33,327 nt of DNA from contig JAIUMY010000031.1 in NCBI GenBank assembly GCA_022565335.1, positions 1-33,327 of the forward strand, in the 5' to 3' direction. Each line of letters opens with the position of its first letter. Positions within the stretch are counted from its first letter, which is position 1. Positions 17,617 through 26,171 of this stretch are shown piece after piece. Below the pieces are notes generated by a model that did not search any database, was not told where the DNA came from, and saw nothing but the letters and a program-made list of their open reading frames with translations. Made by a program: the position numbers and the translations under genes. Source of the stretch: Opitutales bacterium. GTDB taxonomy: Bacteria > Verrucomicrobiota > Verrucomicrobiia > Opitutales > T3Sed10-336.

Positions 17617-17645
17617 CGGACTCATCCGGAGAATTTTAGTATAAA
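17617..17645 (+). promoter_or_regulatory. Candidate promoter directly before dnaG
   Basis: TATAAA at 17640-17645 (overlapping TAGTAT at 17637) lies 6 nt before the dnaG ATG at 17652. The best -35 at 17-nt spacing, CGGACT (17617-17622), is poor. Initiation from here would give a leaderless dnaG-rpoD mRNA. Confidence 0.35.
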
Positions 17646-17651
17646 CGGGTA

Positions 17652-19541
17652 ATGGCCTACATCAAACGGGAGTGCATAGATCAGATTCTTCATCGGGTAA
17701 GTCTCCTCGATGTGGCCTCCGCCCATACCCAACTCAAACGGGTGGGTTCGCAGTATTCGGGGCTCAGCCCTTTCCAAACGGAAAAAACCCCATCCTTCTT
17801 CGTCAACCCCGAAAAAAACCTTTTTAAATGCTTCAGCAGCGGCAAGGCCGGCAATCTTTTCCATTTCGTTATGGAGACGGAAAATCTGACCTTCCCTGAA
17901 GCCGTCGAAACGCTGGCCCACCGATTCGGGATCGAGTTGGAATATGAAAGCGGCGGGCCTTCCCGCGAGGAACGTTCCCTTCGCCAGGAACTCCTCGAAA
18001 TCCATGATTTGGCCACCGCTTTTTTTCACGAACACCTGATGGCCCCGGGGGAAGCCTCGGAAACCACCCGAAACTACTGGACCGAAGAACGTCAGTTCCC
18101 CCTCTCTCTTGCCCTTGAGGAAAAAATCGGCCTGTCCCCACCCAATGGCGACCGGCTTTGGGAGACCCTACGGCGCAAAGGCCTTAGCCGTGAGGCCCTG
18201 AATCGCTGCGGCCTTTTTTATTCCCGTGACAATGCCCCACCGGACCGTCCTCTCCCCGCTCGCTTTCGCCATCGGTTGATGATTCCCATCAAGGATCTTC
18301 AGGGAAGAGTAATCGCCTTCACCGCCCGCCAATTGCCAATCACCCCTGAAGACGACCCAACGCATCAGGCAAAATATATCAACTCCCCCGAGACTCCGCT
18401 TTTTCAAAAAAATCAGATTCTCTTCGGATTGGACAAAGCCCGGCCCAATGCCGGAGAAAAAAATCCTTTTTTATTGGTGGAGGGCCAGCTGGATGTTCTG
18501 CGCTGCCGCGAAAAAGGCCTTACCACCGCCGTGGCTCCCCAGGGAACGGCCATCACCGAGAATCAACTCGCGCTCCTCCGTCGCAGCGGCGCTGGAGTAG
18601 AGGTCATGCTCGATTCCGACCAAGCCGGACTAAAAGCCGCCTTACGCATCATCCCGATGGCGCTGAAAATTGAACTTCCCCTCACCTTTTTGCCCTTGCC
18701 CGAAGGGGCCGATCCCGACAGTTGGCTCTTACGGGAGGGGACCGGGGCTTTCCAGGAACTGCGGCAAAAACAATCCCGCCACCCCGTTGATTTTGCCTGC
18801 GAAGCCCTTTTTCCCGCCGCACAACGGGAAACAGCCAGCCCCGAGGAAAAGCTTCAGGCCGCGAAAAAATTCTTTGGGCTGCTCGAATCCTGCGAATCAA
18901 GCATCCTGCGCTCTGAGTATTTGCAGCGCGCGGCCCCGCTTTTAAACCTGAACGAAACCACTCTCATCAGCGAATTTGATCGCCACCTGAGCAATCAACA
19001 ACATTACCGCCCCGCGCCCCCGCGGGGAGAAACGCCGGATCCGGCGAACGAGGCGACCAAACCACTCACCCGCTCCGAGAAGGTATTATTGCAAATCTGC
19101 CTGCAACATGAGGAAATCGGCGAAGCCACCGCACAGATCATGGATCCCGTTTGGCTGGCCACTGATTTTCTCGAAGGACGCCTTTTGGCCCGGGTATTAG
19201 CGGACTTTCAGCACGACATGTGGCAAGGAGCCCAACATATTGACCATTTGGCCGAAACGGAGGAAGAACGCACCTTTCTCGCCTCCCTCCTTTTTGAAGA
19301 ATTTTCTTTTCCCGAACCTTGGAAACAAGCTGATGTCGAAATCAGAAAGATTTTCACCCGCTACTATCGTGCAAAAATGAAAGAAATCGAAATTGCCATT
19401 GCCAACACCGGAACTCTGTACAATGATGATACTCTTTTTTTGCAAAGAAAGCGTTTGGAACTTCGCAAACTGAAAACGCAGCCTCCAAGCTTACAACCGT
19501 CCGCGGTTTCTCATTCCCATCATGCCTCGAAAGAAGACTAA
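17652..19541 (+). CDS. dnaG: DNA primase with degenerate zinc-binding site
   Basis: A 629-residue primase that makes RNA primers at the replication fork. The N-terminal zinc-domain fold is recognisable ('[23 protein letters not shown]'), but the usual CHC2 ligands are S39, Q42, C60 and S63, so only one Cys of the C-H-C-C set remains. The catalytic core is intact: RNA-polymerase-basic and TOPRIM motifs '[18 protein letters not shown]', '[12 protein letters not shown]' and '[16 protein letters not shown]', with the expected Glu and D-x-D acids. A C-terminal helical region (from ~430) should bind the DnaB helicase. The gene overlaps rpoD by 20 nt, the classic dnaG-rpoD pairing of the macromolecular synthesis operon, but rpsU is not adjacent. 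Confidence 0.94.
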   Translation: MAYIKRECIDQILHRVSLLDVASAHTQLKRVGSQYSGLSPFQTEKTPSFFVNPEKNLFKCFSSGKAGNLFHFVMETENLTFPEAVETLAHRFGIELEYESGGPSREERSLRQELLEIHDLATAFFHEHLMAPGEASETTRNYWTEERQFPLSLALEEKIGLSPPNGDRLWETLRRKGLSREALNRCGLFYSRDNAPPDRPLPARFRHRLMIPIKDLQGRVIAFTARQLPITPEDDPTHQAKYINSPETPLFQKNQILFGLDKARPNAGEKNPFLLVEGQLDVLRCREKGLTTAVAPQGTAITENQLALLRRSGAGVEVMLDSDQAGLKAALRIIPMALKIELPLTFLPLPEGADPDSWLLREGTGAFQELRQKQSRHPVDFACEALFPAAQRETASPEEKLQAAKKFFGLLESCESSILRSEYLQRAAPLLNLNETTLISEFDRHLSNQQHYRPAPPRGETPDPANEATKPLTRSEKVLLQICLQHEEIGEATAQIMDPVWLATDFLEGRLLARVLADFQHDMWQGAQHIDHLAETEEERTFLASLLFEEFSFPEPWKQADVEIRKIFTRYYRAKMKEIEIAIANTGTLYNDDTLFLQRKRLELRKLKTQPPSLQPSAVSHSHHASKED

Positions 19542-21246
19542 AACCAACTCTAGCACCAGCAAAATCGTCGAACCAGCCAAAGGTACGGTCAACGAGAAAA
19601 TCCGTGCCCTTATCAGGTTGGCCAAGGAACAGGGCTACCTGACCTTCAGCGATATCAATAAGGCGCTTCCGGACAACGTAGAGAATCCCGAGGATATCGA
19701 AAACATCGTTTCGATTCTCGAAAATCTGGAAATCGAAATCCTCGACCAAAACGAGGTCGAAACCTACAAACAACGGCAAGAGGAAACCGAGGAAGAGGAG
19801 GTTCGCGCCTCTCAATACGATATCCTTGACGACCCGGTGCGAATGTACCTGAAGCAAATGGGCCAGGTGCCCCTGCTTACCCGCGATCAGGAGGTGGAGA
19901 TTTCCAAGCGTATCGAAGAAGCCGAGAAAAAAGCCCAGGAGGCCCTCTTTTCAAGCGCTCTGACCGCTCAATTCCATATTGAACTAGGGCAGAAACTACT
20001 TTCCCGGGAAGAGCGTTTTGACCGCATTGTTCTCGACAAAAAAGTCGACAGCCGGGAACGGTATTTCGAAGAGCTTCCCAAACTGATTGAACAAACCGAA
20101 CGCACCGAGAAAAATGCCATCGCGGCTTGGGAGGATTCCCAAAAAGCCTCCTCTGACGAGGCCCGTAAAAAAGCGCTCAGCCGGTTCCGCCGAAACGAAA
20201 CCAGCCTCAAGAAACTTTTTAAAAAATATTGCTTCAAGCTAAAGGTCTTTGAAGAATTCCTTGAAAAAATCCGGCCGGTTGTTAAAGAGGTCAAGGATAC
20301 ACAGGATCGTATTGCCGCCGCCAAAGCGCCCCGTACCCGCAGTGACCGCAATATCGACAGCAAAGCCGAGCATAAAAAGCTCCAGGCCCTCGAGGCCGAA
20401 TATCGCATCCCCCCGGAAGACCTGCTCAAACTGTTTCGCGAAGTCCGCAAAAACATGCGGGAAGCTCACCGTGCCAAGACCGAAATGGTGGAAGCCAACC
20501 TGCGCCTGGTTATCAGTATTGCCAAAAAATATACCAACCGCGGGCTGTCCTTTCTCGATCTGATTCAGGAAGGCAACATGGGATTGATGAAGGCCGTCGA
20601 AAAATTTGAATATATGCGCGGGTATAAATTCTCCACCTATGCCACCTGGTGGATCCGCCAGGCGATTACCCGGTCGATCGCCGACCAGGCCCGCACGATC
20701 CGTATTCCGGTCCACATGATCGAGACCCTCAACAAGGTCATGCAGGTACAAAAACAATTGCTCCAGGAATTGGGCCACGAACCCACTCCCGAGGAGGTCG
20801 CCGAAGAGATGCAATTGCCGGTCGAACGGGTTCAATCCATCATGAAGATGGCCCAACAACCAATTTCCCTGCAAAGTCCGGTGGGCGATGGCGACGATAC
20901 CAATTTCGGTGATTTCATCGAAGACAAGGGAGCCGAAAACCCCTATGACATGACCGCCTTTTCCCTACTTAAGGAAAAGATTGTCGATGTCCTTGGCAGT
21001 CTTACCGAGAGAGAGCAAAAGGTTCTCTCGCTTCGTTTCGGTTTGGTTGATGGATACAGTCGCACCTTGGAGGAAGTCGGCAAACAATTCCGGGTCACGC
21101 GCGAGCGGATTCGCCAGATCGAAGCGAAAGCTCTTCGCAAAATGCGACACCCCACCCGCATTCGGCAGTTACATGGGTTTTTCGATGCCGACCAGGCCGA
21201 AAACGGCAATGGCGGTCCCCAACAGCCGACCCGCCCCACCGAATAA
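19522..21246 (+). CDS. rpoD: Primary sigma factor RpoD (sigma-70)
   Basis: A 574-residue housekeeping sigma factor. Region 1.1 is at ~20-85 ('[19 protein letters not shown]'), and region 1.2 at ~95-130 ('[20 protein letters not shown]'). A non-conserved spacer of about 200 residues follows. Region 2 is seen in '[20 protein letters not shown]' and '[20 protein letters not shown]', which includes the -10-recognition helix. Region 3 comes next, then region 4 with '[20 protein letters not shown]', the -35-binding helix-turn-helix. Intact 2.4 and 4.2 elements imply ordinary TTGACA/TATAAT promoters. Its start codon lies inside the end of dnaG with no Shine-Dalgarno, suggesting coupling by termination-reinitiation. 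Confidence 0.97.
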   Translation: MPRKKTKTNSSTSKIVEPAKGTVNEKIRALIRLAKEQGYLTFSDINKALPDNVENPEDIENIVSILENLEIEILDQNEVETYKQRQEETEEEEVRASQYDILDDPVRMYLKQMGQVPLLTRDQEVEISKRIEEAEKKAQEALFSSALTAQFHIELGQKLLSREERFDRIVLDKKVDSRERYFEELPKLIEQTERTEKNAIAAWEDSQKASSDEARKKALSRFRRNETSLKKLFKKYCFKLKVFEEFLEKIRPVVKEVKDTQDRIAAAKAPRTRSDRNIDSKAEHKKLQALEAEYRIPPEDLLKLFREVRKNMREAHRAKTEMVEANLRLVISIAKKYTNRGLSFLDLIQEGNMGLMKAVEKFEYMRGYKFSTYATWWIRQAITRSIADQARTIRIPVHMIETLNKVMQVQKQLLQELGHEPTPEEVAEEMQLPVERVQSIMKMAQQPISLQSPVGDGDDTNFGDFIEDKGAENPYDMTAFSLLKEKIVDVLGSLTEREQKVLSLRFGLVDGYSRTLEEVGKQFRVTRERIRQIEAKALRKMRHPTRIRQLHGFFDADQAENGNGGPQQPTRPTE

Positions 21247-21284
21247 CCTTTTCCGGCGCCTTTCCGGTAAAGCCCCCAAGCGGA

Positions 21285-21650
21285 GTGAAACAAGCCATCC
21301 CATTGCCCGCCGTCGCGCTACTCTTTCTGCTCCTGGCAATCGCTTTGACCTCCACCGGGTGCCGGACGACTCCCTCCAATGACCAACCGGAAGGACAGAT
21401 CATTACTCCCCTTGGTCGAATCGCCTACGTATACCCACGCGAGAATATTGCCATAGTCCGCCTTCACCGAAACGTCCGAATCCCTGAAGATACCCTCTGG
21501 ATGGTCGAAAACCCCACCGGGAGACCGACCGCAATGATTCGCTCGACCGATATGCGCCGGGGAAGAACGATAGGTTTTCTTATCGACCAAGGCCTGCCAA
21601 ACCCCGGCGACAGCGTCTTCCGGAAATTGCAAGAAGAGACCGAACCATAA
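21285..21650 (+). CDS. Small putative lipoprotein
   Basis: 121 residues from a GTG start. It has an N-terminal hydrophobic segment (LPAVALLFLLLAIALTSTGC); C26 is a likely lipidation site, although the -3 residue is Ser and not Leu. The mature part, 'IITPLGRIAYVYPRENIAIVRL' and following, resembles a small beta-barrel fold with alternating hydrophobic residues. I do not recognise the family. It lies 38 nt after rpoD on the same strand and could be co-transcribed. Confidence 0.55.
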   Translation: MKQAIPLPAVALLFLLLAIALTSTGCRTTPSNDQPEGQIITPLGRIAYVYPRENIAIVRLHRNVRIPEDTLWMVENPTGRPTAMIRSTDMRRGRTIGFLIDQGLPNPGDSVFRKLQEETEP

Positions 21651-21658
21651 AAAATTCC

Positions 21659-21697
21659 GGAAAACCTGCCCTTTTGCTTGGATAGGAAGGGTTTTCC
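21659..21697. repeat. Interrupted inverted repeat between the lipoprotein gene and lipA
   Basis: GGAAAACC (21659-21666) pairs exactly with GGTTTTCC (21690-21697), and CCCTT/AAGGG inside extends the pairing. It starts just after the small lipoprotein stop and ends 14 nt before lipA. No U-tract follows, so attenuation or mRNA processing are possibilities. A weak CATAGT -10-like hexamer (21700-21705) sits 6 nt before the lipA ATG. Confidence 0.45.
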
Positions 21698-21711
21698 TGC
21701 ATAGTAAGAGA

Positions 21712-22599
21712 ATGTCTTCAAGAAAACCGAATTGGCTACGCGCTAAACTCCCCAGCGGTCCCGGCTACAAAGAAGTCCGTGGCATGGTTGACCAGGGGAA
21801 CCTCCACACCGTTTGCCAGAGTGCCCAATGTCCCAACATGGGCGAATGCTGGTCCCGTGGAACCGCAACCCTGATGATCCTCGGGAACACCTGCACCCGC
21901 TCCTGCCGCTTCTGTGCCATCGACACGGGGCGCCCCACCGAGCTCGACCTAGGTGAGCCGGCCCGGGTTGCCGACGCAGTCGAAAAAATGAATTTAAAGC
22001 ATTGCGTGATAACCTCCGTTGCCCGCGACGAGCTCAAAGATGGTGGGGCCTCGGTTTGGGCCGCGACCATTCGCGCCATTCGATATCGCTGCCCGGGCAC
22101 GGCGGTAGAGGTATTGATTCCCGATTTTCAAGGCAAGGCCTCGTCTCTCGACATCGTTCTGGAAGCCAAGCCGGACATTCTCAATCACAACATGGAAACC
22201 GTCGAAAGCCTGCAACGGAAAGTGCGTGTACAAGCCCGCTACGACCGCAGCCGCTGGGTTCTTGAACATTCGAAGAGCCGTGGTTTTACCACCAAGTCAG
22301 GGATTATGCTGGGGGTAGGCGAAACCAAGGACCAAGTTCGTGAACTGATCCACGATATGGTCGAAAGCCGTGTGGATATCCTTACCATCGGCCAATACCT
22401 TCAACCAACCGCCAAACACCTTCCAGTAGACCGCTGGGTCACCCCGGAAGAATTTGCGGAGTGGAAAGAATATGGTGAAAATGCCGGTTTGGGGATTGTG
22501 GAATCCGGCCCCCTGGTTCGTTCCAGCTATCACGCCGACGAGCAGTCAGACCGTTACGTGAAGCGCCGGGCCGAAGCGGCCGCGAATGCCGCCAGCTGA
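21712..22599 (+). CDS. lipA: Lipoyl synthase
   Basis: A 295-residue radical-SAM enzyme that inserts two sulfurs into octanoyl groups on lipoyl-domain proteins (PDH, OGDH, GcvH). The auxiliary cluster ligands are C35, C40 and C46 in 'TVCQSAQCPNMGECWSRGTA', and the radical-SAM cluster is C61, C65 and C68 in 'NTCTRSCRFCAIDTG'. The C-terminal 'VRSSYHADEQ' carries the conserved Ser that completes the auxiliary cluster. Length and motifs are normal. lipB is not adjacent. The next gene follows after 15 nt. Confidence 0.96.
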   Translation: MSSRKPNWLRAKLPSGPGYKEVRGMVDQGNLHTVCQSAQCPNMGECWSRGTATLMILGNTCTRSCRFCAIDTGRPTELDLGEPARVADAVEKMNLKHCVITSVARDELKDGGASVWAATIRAIRYRCPGTAVEVLIPDFQGKASSLDIVLEAKPDILNHNMETVESLQRKVRVQARYDRSRWVLEHSKSRGFTTKSGIMLGVGETKDQVRELIHDMVESRVDILTIGQYLQPTAKHLPVDRWVTPEEFAEWKEYGENAGLGIVESGPLVRSSYHADEQSDRYVKRRAEAAANAAS

Positions 22600-22614
22600 G
22601 CAGCCCCAACCTCC

Positions 22615-23445
22615 ATGCTTGCGGCGGTCATCATTCTGGCCCTCCCGCCAATCCTTGTCGCCGGGACATTGTGGTGGATTTACCACCACCAAACCCACCT
22701 TCTCTTTGCCCCCCGAAAGAGCAGGGAACCTGTCTCACCAACCCTCCGGAAGGAAGGAAAAACCTTCTTCATCCCAAGTACCCAGGGTATCCGTTTGGAA
22801 GCCTGGTACTTCCCCCCGCCATCCAGGGAAGATCCGGTCTTTCTGTTTTGCCACGGAAACACTGGAAACCTGACCTGGTACCAGCAGACCATCGAGCAAA
22901 TACGCCGCCTCGATGCCGGCATCCTGGTGTTTGACTACCGTGGTTACGGCAATAGCAGCGGCCAACCCTCCGAGGAAGGACTGTCTCAAGATGCGGCCGC
23001 CGCCTGGCACTGGTTAACCGGCCCCGGCCACATTGATCCCCAGCGCATACTTCTTTACGGACGCTCCCTTGGCGCAGCCGTCGTGGCTCAACTCAGCGCC
23101 CGGGAAGGTTCTTCAGCGGCCGGAGTTATTATGGAGTCAGGGTTTTCGCACCTCGATGCCATGCGCGAGCACCTCTACCCTTTTTTTCCCGCAAGCCTCG
23201 CCCACTTCACGCTGGATTCCCGGCCATGGCTGGCAAAGCGTCATTGCCCCTTGCTTCTGGCCCACAGTAGCCAGGAGACCTATATACCCTTCAGCCAGGC
23301 AGAAGAACTTTATGCCCGGGCGCGCGAGCCTAAAGCCCTTTATCAGCTCCGCGGCAACCATGCCCGGGGCTGGGAGGAATCCTGGCCCGAGTACCGTCAG
23401 GTGCTGCACGATTTTGCCCGTCAAAACACCCGTCCACGGAAATAA
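22615..23445 (+). CDS. Membrane-anchored alpha/beta hydrolase (ABHD13/BEM46-like)
   Basis: 276 residues. One N-terminal membrane segment (VIILALPPILVAGTLWWIYHH) is followed by 'LLFAPRK' and a hydrolase domain of the ABHD13/BEM46 type: 'PVFLFCHGNTGNLTWY', 'GILVFDYRGYGNSSGQPSE' and the nucleophile motif 'LYGRSLGAAV'. The acid member lies in 'LLLAHSSQETYIPF', where the family usually has an Asp (HGxxDxxIP) and here a Glu seems to serve. The His is in 'LRGNHARGW'. The substrate is unknown. It sits between lipA and tatA on the same strand. Confidence 0.8.
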   Translation: MLAAVIILALPPILVAGTLWWIYHHQTHLLFAPRKSREPVSPTLRKEGKTFFIPSTQGIRLEAWYFPPPSREDPVFLFCHGNTGNLTWYQQTIEQIRRLDAGILVFDYRGYGNSSGQPSEEGLSQDAAAAWHWLTGPGHIDPQRILLYGRSLGAAVVAQLSAREGSSAAGVIMESGFSHLDAMREHLYPFFPASLAHFTLDSRPWLAKRHCPLLLAHSSQETYIPFSQAEELYARAREPKALYQLRGNHARGWEESWPEYRQVLHDFARQNTRPRK

Positions 23446-23485
23446 TTCCCTTTACATTGTCGCCTTTTGCGCGTTTCTTGTAGGT

Positions 23486-23770
23486 ATGTCCGTTGCCTTT
23501 TCTACTCTTGCTTTTGCCAATATAGGCCCATGGCAAATTATTCTTATCGTCTTCATCGTTTTACTTCTGTTCGGAGCCAAACGACTACCCGATCTCTTCC
23601 GCGGACTCGGCCAAGGGGTCAAGGAGTTCAAAAAAGCGACCCGCGACATTGAGGACGATATTCGCTCCGCCGTCGACGACGAACCGCGCAAAACCCCCAA
23701 AGCCGGCTCCCCCGACACCAAACCCAGGGAAGACCCTGCGGCCGAAAAAGAGCCTTCCGATAAAAGCTGA
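23486..23770 (+). CDS. tatA: Sec-independent protein translocase TatA/E
   Basis: 94 residues from the ATG at 23486; a longer in-frame ORF upstream is the shadow of the hydrolase gene. The protein has the TatA layout: a short N-terminus, the single membrane helix 'IGPWQIILIVFIVLLLFGAK', the hinge 'RLPDLFRGLGQGVKEFKKA' forming an amphipathic helix, and an acidic/Pro/Lys-rich tail. It forms the pore of the twin-arginine system for folded proteins. tatB and tatC are not in the window. A weak TTTACA-17-TTTCTT promoter ends 6 nt before the ATG. Confidence 0.9.
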   Translation: MSVAFSTLAFANIGPWQIILIVFIVLLLFGAKRLPDLFRGLGQGVKEFKKATRDIEDDIRSAVDDEPRKTPKAGSPDTKPREDPAAEKEPSDKS

Positions 23771-23818
23771 TGTCCGGCGTCTTTGGGTACGGCAACCTTA
23801 CGACTATTCCTTCTCATT

Positions 23819-24742
23819 GTGCCTGCCGACGATAAATTATTTCTGCAAAGACTCAGCGAAACCGCGCTGTATAAAGACTACGAAAAAGCTTTTTCGGACA
23901 GTACCGGCCTACCCCTCTCTCTGACCCACAAAGAAACCTGGGGACTTCCACTGCAGGGTAAAAAAGGCGAAAACCCTTTTTGCGCCCTTATGGCTAAAGA
24001 CCGTAAAGCCTGTGCCGCCTGCCTGGAAGTAAACAAAAAACTCTCCGATGCCAATGAACAGAACGGCCCGGTCAGTGTAGGCTGTTTCGCCGGCCTTTGC
24101 GACACCGTGGTTCCGGTGCAGTTGGGCGATCGGAAAATTGGATACCTGCGCACGGGACAGGTGATGTTAGCTGAACCTTCCCAGGAAAAATTCGACAAGG
24201 TCACCAAACAACTGATCGATTGGGGCGTGAGCATCGACTTGAAAGATCTGCGGGAAGCTTGGTTCAACAGCAAAATTCTTTCCCAGGAGCAGTACCAATC
24301 GGTAGTGACCCTATTGAAAACCTTTTCCTCTCACCTAACCCTGGTGGGCAATCAATTACAGATTCAGAACGAAAATGTAGAATCCCCTTTCATCCGGCGG
24401 GCCAAGGAATTTATCGCCCACAACCAAGCTGAAAATCTGACTCTCGAAAAAGTAGCCAAGGTCGTCAATACCAGCACCTTTTACTTTTGCAAAATGTTCA
24501 AAAAGGCAACCGGGCTCACCTTTACCGAATATCTCACCCGGGTGCGTATCGAAAAAGCCAAGAACCTTCTCCTCAACCCCCACCTGCGGATCAGTGAGAT
24601 TGCCTTCGAAGTGGGTTTTCAATCCCTTTCTCAATTTAACCGGGCCTTCAAGAAGGTTTCCGGGCAAACCCCCACCCAATATCGCAAGGAAAATGTCCTG
24701 AGCCCCGAGGAGTGGGACGAGCAAGAGGAGAGTGAGGACTAA
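23819..24742 (+). CDS. PocR-domain AraC-family transcriptional regulator
   Basis: I choose the GTG at 23819 (VPADDKLFLQRL), giving 307 residues; an in-frame TTG at 23783 is the alternative. Residues ~20-180 form a PocR-type sensory domain with a Cys-rich pattern: 'PFCALMAKDRKACAACLE' and 'VGCFAGLCDTVVPV'. The C-terminal ~100 residues are a two-HTH AraC domain ('NLTLEKVAKVVNTSTFYFCK' and 'RISEIAFEVGFQSLSQFNRA'). PocR in Salmonella regulates propanediol/cobalamin genes; in other phyla the domain appears in varied regulators, so the ligand and targets here are unknown. The Cys residues could bind a metal or sense redox state. It is followed 5 nt later by a small lipoprotein gene. Confidence 0.88.
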   Translation: MPADDKLFLQRLSETALYKDYEKAFSDSTGLPLSLTHKETWGLPLQGKKGENPFCALMAKDRKACAACLEVNKKLSDANEQNGPVSVGCFAGLCDTVVPVQLGDRKIGYLRTGQVMLAEPSQEKFDKVTKQLIDWGVSIDLKDLREAWFNSKILSQEQYQSVVTLLKTFSSHLTLVGNQLQIQNENVESPFIRRAKEFIAHNQAENLTLEKVAKVVNTSTFYFCKMFKKATGLTFTEYLTRVRIEKAKNLLLNPHLRISEIAFEVGFQSLSQFNRAFKKVSGQTPTQYRKENVLSPEEWDEQEESED

Positions 24743-24747
24743 GAGCA

Positions 24748-25098
24748 ATGTGCCCGAAACATATTTTCCGGTCCGGCGGCCTACTGCTGTGGCTCTCCGT
24801 TCTCGCTTTTTTTCTGACGTCTTGCGCCGGGGAGCAGGAGAAAGAGAGCAGCAATTCATCCGGGCCCGAAGGCTATATTCGGGGAACCCTTGATAAAGGG
24901 GTCGAAGCCCGGGTTACCACAGCGCTGATACAAGTTCGTCAAGCAATCGATCATTACGAAATCCATGAGGGCAGTTTTCCGGAATCCCTGACGAGTCTGG
25001 TCGAGGCCGGTCTCCTCACCGCTATACCCGCCCTACCACACTCTCACGAATTCGAATACGATTCCTCCACCGGTCGGGTCGAGGTAAAAACTCCCTAA
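24748..25098 (+). CDS. Small lipoprotein with pseudopilin-like C-terminal domain
   Basis: 116 residues with a lipoprotein signal (hydrophobic 'LLLWLSVLAFFLTSC', lipobox LTSC, C26). The mature part 'LIQVRQAIDHYEIHEGSFPESL' followed by 'SLVEAGLLTAIP' matches the C-terminal region of type II secretion/type IV pseudopilins (GspG-like: a helix, then x-Y-x-x-x-x-G-x-[FY]-P-x-S-L). The N-terminal pilin methylation motif is replaced by a lipobox, so it cannot be a normal pilin subunit. The function is unknown. It may be co-transcribed with the AraC-type regulator. Confidence 0.65.
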   Translation: MCPKHIFRSGGLLLWLSVLAFFLTSCAGEQEKESSNSSGPEGYIRGTLDKGVEARVTTALIQVRQAIDHYEIHEGSFPESLTSLVEAGLLTAIPALPHSHEFEYDSSTGRVEVKTP

Positions 25099-25151
25099 CT
25101 CTCCGAAAAACTCTTTTTTCGTTTCCTTTTCCACCCAGTCTTTGCACAATA

Positions 25152-26171
25152 ATGGAAATGGCCGGAAGCGAACAAAGTCCCCTTTTCACCGTAGCTCAGC
25201 TAAAAGCAGGCAAAGTCCCTGCGGGCAAGCGCTTTGCCGGAATCTATTTGCTGCAACGGAGAGAACTCAAAACGACCCGCAAAGGAAATCCGTTCCTCCG
25301 CCTCGAATTCGCCGACAAAACCGGCTCCTTCGGGGCAAACCTTTTTGATGACAGCACGCTGTACCGGGAAAACCAGGAACTTCCGGAAGGTGCCATCGTA
25401 CGCGTGGAAGCCAATGCCGAATCCTACAATGACAGTTTCTCCCCACGGCTTCTCGCACTGGAGACGATTTCCGAAGAACAGGCCGAGCAGCAAAACCTTC
25501 TGCAGACCCTCGTCGAAACTTGCCCCGAAAATCCGGAAAAATTGTTTCTTGAGCTCCTTGAAGCCATAGAGAACATTTCCGACCAGGGGTTGCGCCATAC
25601 CGTAGAGGGAGTGATCAACGAATTTGGGGAAAATTTCAAAACGGCTCCCGCGGCCATCGCCATGCATCATGCCTACCGCCACGGCTTATTGGAGCATACC
25701 GTGCACATGATCCGTGCGGGTAAAGCCCTCCTACCCCTTTACCCGGAGGTTCATGCCGATTTAGCCATCGCTGGCATCATTGTCCACGACGTCGGAAAAA
25801 TAGACGAATACCAGGGCAGTTCGGTTTTTCGCAAAACACCTCTGGGCGTCATGCAAGGCCATGTCGTTCTCGGATACCGCGCGGTTCGCAAGGCCGGCTT
25901 GCGCAACCACCTGGACCCCGATCTTTTAGAGCGGCTGGAGCACATTGTCCTCAGTCACCAGGGGGAGCTCGAATGGGGTGCCGCCGCCATGGCCGCTACC
26001 CCGGAAGCGGTTTTTGTTTCCATGGTGGACAATCTCGACGCCAAAATGGGCATGGTGCAACGATTGCTTCGGCACCGCGCGGAGGGCCAGGAACTTTCGG
26101 AACGTCACCTCGGCCTCAAAACCCAGGTTGTTCTCCCCGACCCTCCCGCTCCTTCCCCTGATTCGGTGTAA
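25152..26171 (+). CDS. OB-fold plus HD-domain nuclease, YhaM-like
   Basis: 339 residues. The N-terminal OB-fold ('KRFAGIYLLQRRELKTTRKG...FLRLEFADKTGSFGANLFD') is followed by an HD domain ('MHHAYRHGLLEHTVHMIR', 'IIVHDVGKIDEY', 'HIVLSHQGELEWG', 'SMVDNLDAKM'). This order is that of the YhaM 3'-to-5' exoribonuclease of Bacillus. The His/Asp metal ligands all appear present. A second in-frame ATG at 25158 (MAGSEQS) fits better if a CACAAT hexamer at 25145-25150 is the -10. The stop is followed at once by the cls ATG (0-nt gap), implying coupling. Confidence 0.87.
   Translation: MEMAGSEQSPLFTVAQLKAGKVPAGKRFAGIYLLQRRELKTTRKGNPFLRLEFADKTGSFGANLFDDSTLYRENQELPEGAIVRVEANAESYNDSFSPRLLALETISEEQAEQQNLLQTLVETCPENPEKLFLELLEAIENISDQGLRHTVEGVINEFGENFKTAPAAIAMHHAYRHGLLEHTVHMIRAGKALLPLYPEVHADLAIAGIIVHDVGKIDEYQGSSVFRKTPLGVMQGHVVLGYRAVRKAGLRNHLDPDLLERLEHIVLSHQGELEWGAAAMAATPEAVFVSMVDNLDAKMGMVQRLLRHRAEGQELSERHLGLKTQVVLPDPPAPSPDSV

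Noticed and set aside
23033-23485. N-terminal extension of TatA (long in-frame ORF from 23033)
   Set aside because: It lies entirely inside the alpha/beta hydrolase gene in another frame; TatA proteins start just before the membrane helix, which fits the ATG at 23486.
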